The position numbers and the translations under genes are program-made. From positions 990,344-1,054,343 of the forward strand of contig NZ_SHKR01000013.1 of NCBI RefSeq assembly GCF_004217145.1: DNA of 64,000 nucleotides. Reading direction: 5' to 3'. Source of the stretch: Kribbella rubisoli (GTDB lineage: Bacteria; Actinomycetota; Actinomycetes; Propionibacteriales; Kribbellaceae). Numbering within the stretch: position 1 is the first letter of the stretch; the number at the start of each line of letters is the position of its first letter. A model generated the notes under the pieces. That model worked only from the letters and a program-made list of their open reading frames with translations, made no database searches and was not told where the DNA came from. This document shows positions 59,701 through 64,000 of the stretch, piece by piece.

Positions 59701-60224
59701 GACTCCTCCACTAACTCGACCGTCGCAGCGTGGCGTTCGGCGAGGGAGTGGTAGACGGCGGCGTTGTGGTCGACGAAGAGCTTCGCCATGCCTTCGAGTG
59801 GGACGATCTTCTTGGCCGGGCTGCCCATCGCGACCGATTCCGGCGGGATGACGGCGCCCGGCGTGACCGTGGATCCGGCCGCAACCAGCGAACGCTCGCC
59901 GACTACCGCCCCGTCGAGCACGATCGCGCCGTTGCCGACCAGAGCCTGCTCGCCGATCGTGCAGTCGTGGACCAGGCACTGGTGTCCGACAGTCGCGTTC
60001 GGCCCGATCTCGCAGCCGTTGTGCCCGACGTGAATGACCGTGTTGTCCTGGATGTTCGCCCCCGCGCGGATCGTGATCGTTCCCAGGTCGGCCCGGATCA
60101 CCGCGCCGTACCAGATCGAAACCCCCGCCTCCACGACCACGTCTCCCACCAGGGTCGCGGTCGGCGCGATCCACGCGTCCGGGTGCACGGTCGGACGCTT
60201 ACCTTCAAACGAATACAACGGCAT
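59697..60224 (-). CDS. Gamma-carbonic-anhydrase-like hexapeptide-repeat protein
   Basis: 175 aa left-handed beta-helix. The three zinc/iron ligands have the YrdA/Cam pattern: His65 (IHVGH), His81 (VGHQ) and His86 (LVHD). Many such proteins have weak or no carbonic anhydrase activity, so the reaction is uncertain. ATG 60224 follows AAGGTG. First gene of a two-gene operon with the DinB protein. Confidence 0.88.
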   Translation of the reverse strand: MPLYSFEGKRPTVHPDAWIAPTATLVGDVVVEAGVSIWYGAVIRADLGTITIRAGANIQDNTVIHVGHNGCEIGPNATVGHQCLVHDCTIGEQALVGNGAIVLDGAVVGERSLVAAGSTVTPGAVIPPESVAMGSPAKKIVPLEGMAKLFVDHNAAVYHSLAERHAATVELVEES

Positions 60225-60310
60225 GCGCCACACCTTAAGCCGGTGACGAAAGGGATTTGAAAGGACCTCGCGCGAAGTTACGGTGACTAGATCCACCGAG
60301 GAGGGTTGGA

Positions 60311-60673
60311 ATGACGGAGATCGCGAAATCTGGGGCCGCGGTGATCGACCGGGCCGATGGGCGGGACGACGGGGAGGAGTGGACCGAGAACTACACGCAG
60401 TTGCCGGGTGGGGCCGGGGTCTCGTTGATTCTCGAGTCGACCACGAAGGAGGGCGCCGGGCCGCGGCTGCACAAGCATCCGTACGCCGAGACGTTCATCA
60501 TCCGCCGCGGTACGGCGACGTTCACGGTCGGCACCGAGGAGATCGTCGGCCGGGCCGGCCAGATCCTCGTCGTGCCCGCTGATACCCCGCACAAGTTCCG
60601 CACCGGCCCCGGCGGCTACGAGGCCGTCCACATCCACGCCAACCCGACCTTCGAAACCGTCTGGCTGGAGTAG
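60311..60673 (+). CDS. Small cupin-domain protein
   Basis: 120 aa single cupin. Motif 1 HKHPYAETFIIRRGTATFTV supplies the His-x-His and Glu metal ligands; motif 2 is PADTPHKF. GAGGAGGG precedes the ATG. Probably binds a metal and a small ligand; function is unknown. Ends 3 bp from the convergent TetR gene. Confidence 0.85.
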   Translation: MTEIAKSGAAVIDRADGRDDGEEWTENYTQLPGGAGVSLILESTTKEGAGPRLHKHPYAETFIIRRGTATFTVGTEEIVGRAGQILVVPADTPHKFRTGPGGYEAVHIHANPTFETVWLE

Positions 60674-60676
60674 TAG

Positions 60677-61246
60677 TCAGGCAGGAGCAAACGCGCCCAG
60701 CAGCGTCGCGGTGATGTACGGCGCGGCCTGCTCGGACGTGATCCGCCCGGCCTGGATTTCGCCGGCGGCGCCGTGCATCACGTTGTGCATGACGCTGACC
60801 AGCCACGAGGTAGGTAGGTCCGTGCGGAAGACGCCCTCGGCGCGGCCGCGTTCTAGTAGCCGTTCCACCCGCGCCATCGGGTCGGCGTGCAGTTCTTGGA
60901 CCCGCCCCGGCGGCAGCGCGTCCTGAGCCGCGAGCAGGAGCGCGCGGTACTGGTCGACCAGCTGCCAACTCGACTCGATCAACCGGGCCAGCGCATCGCG
61001 CGGATCGCCGGTCAGATCAACCTGCCCGAGCGTCTGCTCGCCGGTCGCGATCGCCTGTACGAACACCGCGTCGACCAGCTCGGCCCGCGACGGGAAGTGA
61101 CCGTACAGCGTCACCCGTCCGACCCCGGCCGCCTTCGCGATCTCCGACGTACTCGCGGCCGGATCGCGGGTCAGGCACTCCGCCGCCGCGGTCAGGATCG
61201 CCGCGATGTTGCGCTGCGCGTCCGCCCGCCTGGTGGTCACCGCCAT
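60677..61246 (-). CDS. TetR family transcriptional regulator of the adjacent MFS exporter
   Basis: 189 aa. Helix-turn-helix at about 14-60 (ILTAAAECLTRDPAASTSEI, then AAGVGRVTLYGHFPSRAELV). ATG 61246 has GAGGAGCGG 6 nt upstream. Divergent from an MFS exporter with a long operator dyad between; a classic drug-efflux repressor arrangement. Confidence 0.92.
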   Translation of the reverse strand: MAVTTRRADAQRNIAAILTAAAECLTRDPAASTSEIAKAAGVGRVTLYGHFPSRAELVDAVFVQAIATGEQTLGQVDLTGDPRDALARLIESSWQLVDQYRALLLAAQDALPPGRVQELHADPMARVERLLERGRAEGVFRTDLPTSWLVSVMHNVMHGAAGEIQAGRITSEQAAPYITATLLGAFAPA

Positions 61247-61261
61247 CGACCGCTCCTCATC

Positions 61262-61345
61262 TCGAACACCGCTGTATGAATTCCTCTTGTCGAACACCAG
61301 TGTACGAGTTACGGTACTGATCTAACCCGTACACATCTGTTCGAC
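61262..61345. promoter_or_regulatory. Operator region of the TetR/MFS pair
   Basis: A 22-bp element at 61289-61310 (beginning GTCGAACA, with GTGTACG inside) is repeated in reverse complement at 61324-61345 with four mismatches. A third, weaker half-site (TCGAACACC-N3-GTATGA) starts at 61262. The pair sits 17-73 bp before the MFS start and overlaps its promoter. Confidence 0.75.
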
Positions 61346-61361
61346 TTAAGGATGAGGACCG

Positions 61362-62741
61362 ATGACCGAACCCGACCCCCGGCGGTGGCGACTGCTGGGG
61401 CTGCTCGCCGTCGCGCAGTTCATGCTGATCCTCGACGTCACCGTCGTCGCGATCGCGCTCCCGAACATCGAGACCGATCTCGGGCTCAGCCGCGAGACCC
61501 TCACCTGGGTGGTCAGCGCGTACACGCTGATGTTCGGCGGCCTGATGCTCCTCGGTGGCCGCGCCGCCGACCTGTTCGGCTCGCGCCGCGTCGTACTGAC
61601 CGGCCTGATCGTCTTCACGCTGGCCTCGCTCGTCACCGGCCTGGCAGGAGGACCCGAAGTACTCCTCGCCGGCCGCGTCGCCCAGGGCATCGGCGCCGCG
61701 ATGCTCTCGCCGGCCGCGTTATCCGTTGTTACGAAGACGTTCGACGGCGATGAGCGCAACAAGGCGCTCGGCATCTGGTCCGCGATGGGCGGTGGCGGCT
61801 CCGCGATCGGCGTACTGCTCGGTGGTCTGCTCACCGCCGGCCCCGGCTGGCAATGGGTCTTCTACATCAACCTGCCCATCGGCGTGATCGTGTTCATCCT
61901 GCTGTTCCGGATGCTCCCCGCCGATCGCCCGAGCGAGTCGCAGGGCCGCCTCGACGTACCCGGCGCCCTTCTCGTCACAGCAGGCACAGGTACGGCGATC
62001 TACGCGCTCATCAACGCAGGCGACCGCGGCTGGCTCTCGGCCGCAACCCTCGGCACACTCGCCGGTGCCCTCGTCCTGTACGGCGTCTTCGCCTGGGTGC
62101 AGCGCTCCGTCCGGTCGCCGCTGATGGACCTCCGGATCCTCACCCGCCGACCCGTTGCCGCCGGCACCGTCATGCTGCTGATCGCAACGGCTCTGATGAT
62201 CTCGATGTTCTTTCTCGGATCCTTCTACCTCCAGCACTTCAAGCAGTACGGCGCTCTGCGCACCGGCCTGCTGTTCTTGCCGGTGGCAATCGCCGCGATC
62301 GTCGGCGCGCACCTGGCCGGCCAACTCGTCGGACGCGTCGGCGCACGCCCGGTCGCGGTCGTCGGATTCGCGATCACCGCGATCGGTATCGCTGTCCCCG
62401 CGATCTGGGAGGGTGCTGCCGTGGTCGTGATCGGGATGACCGTCGGGACGGTAGGACTCGGCACCGCGTTCGTCGCGTCGTCGACCACGACGTTCGCGCA
62501 GATCGATCATCGGGAGGCGGGCCTCGCGTCCGGCATCCTGAGCACGTTCCACGAGTTCGGCGCATCGCTCGGCGTTGCGGTGGTGTCGAGTGTGGCGGCG
62601 GCCAGTCTCGCCGGCACGGTGTCGACCGGGTTCGCCCGCGGGTTCACGTTCGCGGCGATCACCGCAGCGGTGGCGGCTGTCCTTGCGCTGATCGTCGTAC
62701 CGGCGTTCAAGCCTTCAACCGGAGGGGTTCATGTCCATTGA
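61362..62741 (+). CDS. MFS drug exporter (DHA2/EmrB type, 14 helices)
   Basis: 459 aa. Motif A LLGGRAADLFGSRRVVLTG and the DHA2-type motif near LDVTVVAIALPNIETDLGLS; about 14 membrane segments. Proton-driven efflux of small toxic compounds; actual drug unknown. Controlled by the divergent TetR. Overlaps the acetyltransferase gene by 11 nt. Confidence 0.92.
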   Translation: MTEPDPRRWRLLGLLAVAQFMLILDVTVVAIALPNIETDLGLSRETLTWVVSAYTLMFGGLMLLGGRAADLFGSRRVVLTGLIVFTLASLVTGLAGGPEVLLAGRVAQGIGAAMLSPAALSVVTKTFDGDERNKALGIWSAMGGGGSAIGVLLGGLLTAGPGWQWVFYINLPIGVIVFILLFRMLPADRPSESQGRLDVPGALLVTAGTGTAIYALINAGDRGWLSAATLGTLAGALVLYGVFAWVQRSVRSPLMDLRILTRRPVAAGTVMLLIATALMISMFFLGSFYLQHFKQYGALRTGLLFLPVAIAAIVGAHLAGQLVGRVGARPVAVVGFAITAIGIAVPAIWEGAAVVVIGMTVGTVGLGTAFVASSTTTFAQIDHREAGLASGILSTFHEFGASLGVAVVSSVAAASLAGTVSTGFARGFTFAAITAAVAAVLALIVVPAFKPSTGGVHVH

Positions 62742-63198
62742 GATTCGCCGCGCGGTGGTCGCGGATGCAGAGACGGTGCTGACCATGATGGTCGAGCTGG
62801 CGGCGTACCAGGATCAGCAGCAGTACGTGACGGCAAGCCCGCAGGACTGGCAGGGCTTTCTCGGACGCGAGGAGGTGATCGTGTTGCTGGCAGAGGTGGA
62901 CGGGGTCGCGGCGGGCTATGTGTCCGCGGTGCGCCGCCCGTACCTGTGGGTCGGTGGCGATCAGCTCGCGCTCGACGACCTGTACGTCCGCGAGCAGTTC
63001 CGCGACGCCGGAGTCGGTCGCCAGTTGATGCTCGGACTCGCCCGGCACGCACTGCCGGATCGCCTCCCGATCGGCTGGGGTCTTCGCCTCGAGAACACGG
63101 CCGGTTACCGCTTCTACGAGCGCCTAGGAGCCAAGCTGGTCACGAAAACCGCGGCCAGCTGGTCCGCAGAGGCCTATCAGAGTCAGCTCAGCGAATAG
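62731..63198 (+). CDS. GNAT family N-acetyltransferase
   Basis: 155 aa GCN5-like fold; acetyl-CoA loop VREQFRDAGVGRQLML (Q/R-x-x-G-x-G/A), and the C-terminal LRLENTAGYRFYERLGAKLV typical of aminoglycoside- or amine-type GNATs. Substrate is unknown. Co-transcribed with the MFS exporter, so it could modify the same compound. Confidence 0.88.
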   Translation: MSIEIRRAVVADAETVLTMMVELAAYQDQQQYVTASPQDWQGFLGREEVIVLLAEVDGVAAGYVSAVRRPYLWVGGDQLALDDLYVREQFRDAGVGRQLMLGLARHALPDRLPIGWGLRLENTAGYRFYERLGAKLVTKTAASWSAEAYQSQLSE

Positions 63199-64000
63199 GT
63201 GGCCGCGACCGGGAGATGGTCGGAGGCGAAGCTCACCGGAACTGACACCTGGGTCGGCGCCAGCTGCGCACTGTGCAGCTGGTAGTCGATCCGCTTGGCC
63301 GGCACCGGCGCCGGGCTGGTCAACCCGAGCCCGAGACCCTTCTCCGGCCAGGTGTCGGTCCAATGCGTCGTCAGCGTCTTCACCTCGGCTGATGTCGACA
63401 AGGCGTTGAAGTCGCCGACCAGCAATGTTGCCTCGGGCGCATCCTTGAGCAAGGCAACGATCGCGTTCACCTGCTCGATCCGCTCGCCGTCGCCCATCGT
63501 GGTCAGGTGCGTGTCGGCGAAGCGCAACGGCGTACCGCCGACGTCGATCAGCGTCTCTAGCAGGCCGCGCTGCTCGCTCCCCGGATGCAGCGGCAGCAGA
63601 CTGTTGCGCGAGTCAACGATCGGGTACTTCGACAACACCAGCGTCCCGTACTGGCGACGGGGCTTTCCCGGCTCCAGCGGATCCCGGTCAAGGTTGGCGG
63701 CGAAGACGTAGTTCATCTTCAACCGCGCCGCCAGCCAGGCCGGCTGATCGACCCAGTTGCTGCGGGCATCGAAGTACTTGTCGACCTCCTGCAGGCCGAC
63801 GATCGACGCGCCGGAGGCTTCGACCGTCTTAGCGACCCGCTCGAGATCGAGCTTCCCGTCGACACCCGCGCCGTGGTGGATGTTGAACGTCAGCGTCCTC
63901 ACCGCGATGGCCTCCACCTTCGCTTGAGCAGTCAGTGGCGACACGAGCAGCAGCAAGGAACCGACCAGAGCAGCGAACACCACCGCAGTATCACATGTGC
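63183..64000 (-). CDS. Secreted endonuclease/exonuclease/phosphatase family protein (5' end beyond window)
   Basis: At least 266 aa. EEP fold: LTFNIHHGAGVDG, VGLQEVDKYF (metal Glu), FADTHLTTMGD, LLVGDFNALS (catalytic Asp/Asn) and FASDHLPVAATYSLS (Asp-His). A hydrophobic segment (VFAALVGSLLLLVSPLTAQA) precedes the domain. The first in-window start, GTG 63983, would give no basic n-region, and the frame is open to the edge, so the real start is probably outside. Likely a secreted nuclease or phospholipid/phosphate hydrolase. Its 3' end overlaps the GNAT gene by 16 bp. Confidence 0.88.
   Translation of the reverse strand, partial: TCDTAVVFAALVGSLLLLVSPLTAQAKVEAIAVRTLTFNIHHGAGVDGKLDLERVAKTVEASGASIVGLQEVDKYFDARSNWVDQPAWLAARLKMNYVFAANLDRDPLEPGKPRRQYGTLVLSKYPIVDSRNSLLPLHPGSEQRGLLETLIDVGGTPLRFADTHLTTMGDGERIEQVNAIVALLKDAPEATLLVGDFNALSTSAEVKTLTTHWTDTWPEKGLGLGLTSPAPVPAKRIDYQLHSAQLAPTQVSVPVSFASDHLPVAATYSLS

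Overview
The window is about 70% G+C, densely packed with genes on both strands, and full of ATGA/TGATG start-stop overlaps, GTG starts, LacI/ROK/TetR regulators and sugar ABC transporters. This points to a saprophytic actinobacterium. The mix (GH27, GH13 and GH1 enzymes, two ABC sugar permease pairs without their own ATPase, a MsiK-type ATPase, DUF222-HNH and DUF4032 proteins) resembles Kribbella or a related member of the Propionibacteriales. That placement is inference, not a database match. About 63 protein-coding genes or remnants are visible. No rRNA, tRNA, CRISPR array or complete transposase gene was found.

Left part (1-10.9 kb): a cut-off secreted protein, then a TetR regulator divergent from an acyl-CoA dehydrogenase/SDR/NUDIX operon. 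Next is a galactoside module. Leftward run a ROK repressor, a galactonate dehydratase and a GH27 alpha-galactosidase. Divergent from them run a uronate-dehydrogenase-like protein, a Tat-type lipoprotein sugar binder and two permeases. From 10.9 to 13.7 kb lie a SigE-family sigma factor with a membrane partner and a DUF4032 protein. From 13.8 to 19.8 kb lie a LacI regulator, a second binding protein with two permeases, and a GH13 glucosidase. Both transporters probably use the MsiK-like ATPase at 31.8-32.9 kb. Beside it lies a second LacI regulator that is a paralogue of the first and has almost the same tandem operator and -10/start architecture.

Middle part (19.8-40.6 kb): a decayed hipBA toxin-antitoxin locus (hipB intact, hipA frameshifted and lacking its catalytic core) with a perfect 17-bp inverted repeat. 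Then a copper operon csoR-copZ-His-rich anchored protein-copA preceded by three CsoR boxes, a degenerate dispersed repeat, a 175-bp MITE-like element, a DUF1348 protein, an ABC-2 exporter, a divergent CsbB/YfhO-like glycosylation pair, snapalysin, an alpha/beta hydrolase with TetR, SoxR, a DEAD-box helicase with a long leader and an Arg/Asp-repeat N-terminus, and a SelA-like PLP enzyme.

Right part (40.6-64 kb): a secreted penicillin-acylase-family enzyme with a discoidin domain, a UPF0145 protein, a GH1 beta-glucosidase with an MFS transporter, a YcaQ-like protein, a DUF222-HNH protein, a hairpin-rich non-coding stretch between near-identical 18-bp direct repeats, a VC0807-like membrane protein with a divergent TetR, an EVE protein, a tripartite tricarboxylate transporter (TctCBA) with its divergent CitA/CitB-type two-component system, an 880-bp block bounded by 176-bp inverted repeats, DinB and gamma-carbonic-anhydrase genes, a cupin, a TetR/MFS efflux pair with a strong operator dyad, a GNAT acetyltransferase, and an endonuclease/exonuclease/phosphatase protein that runs off the right edge.
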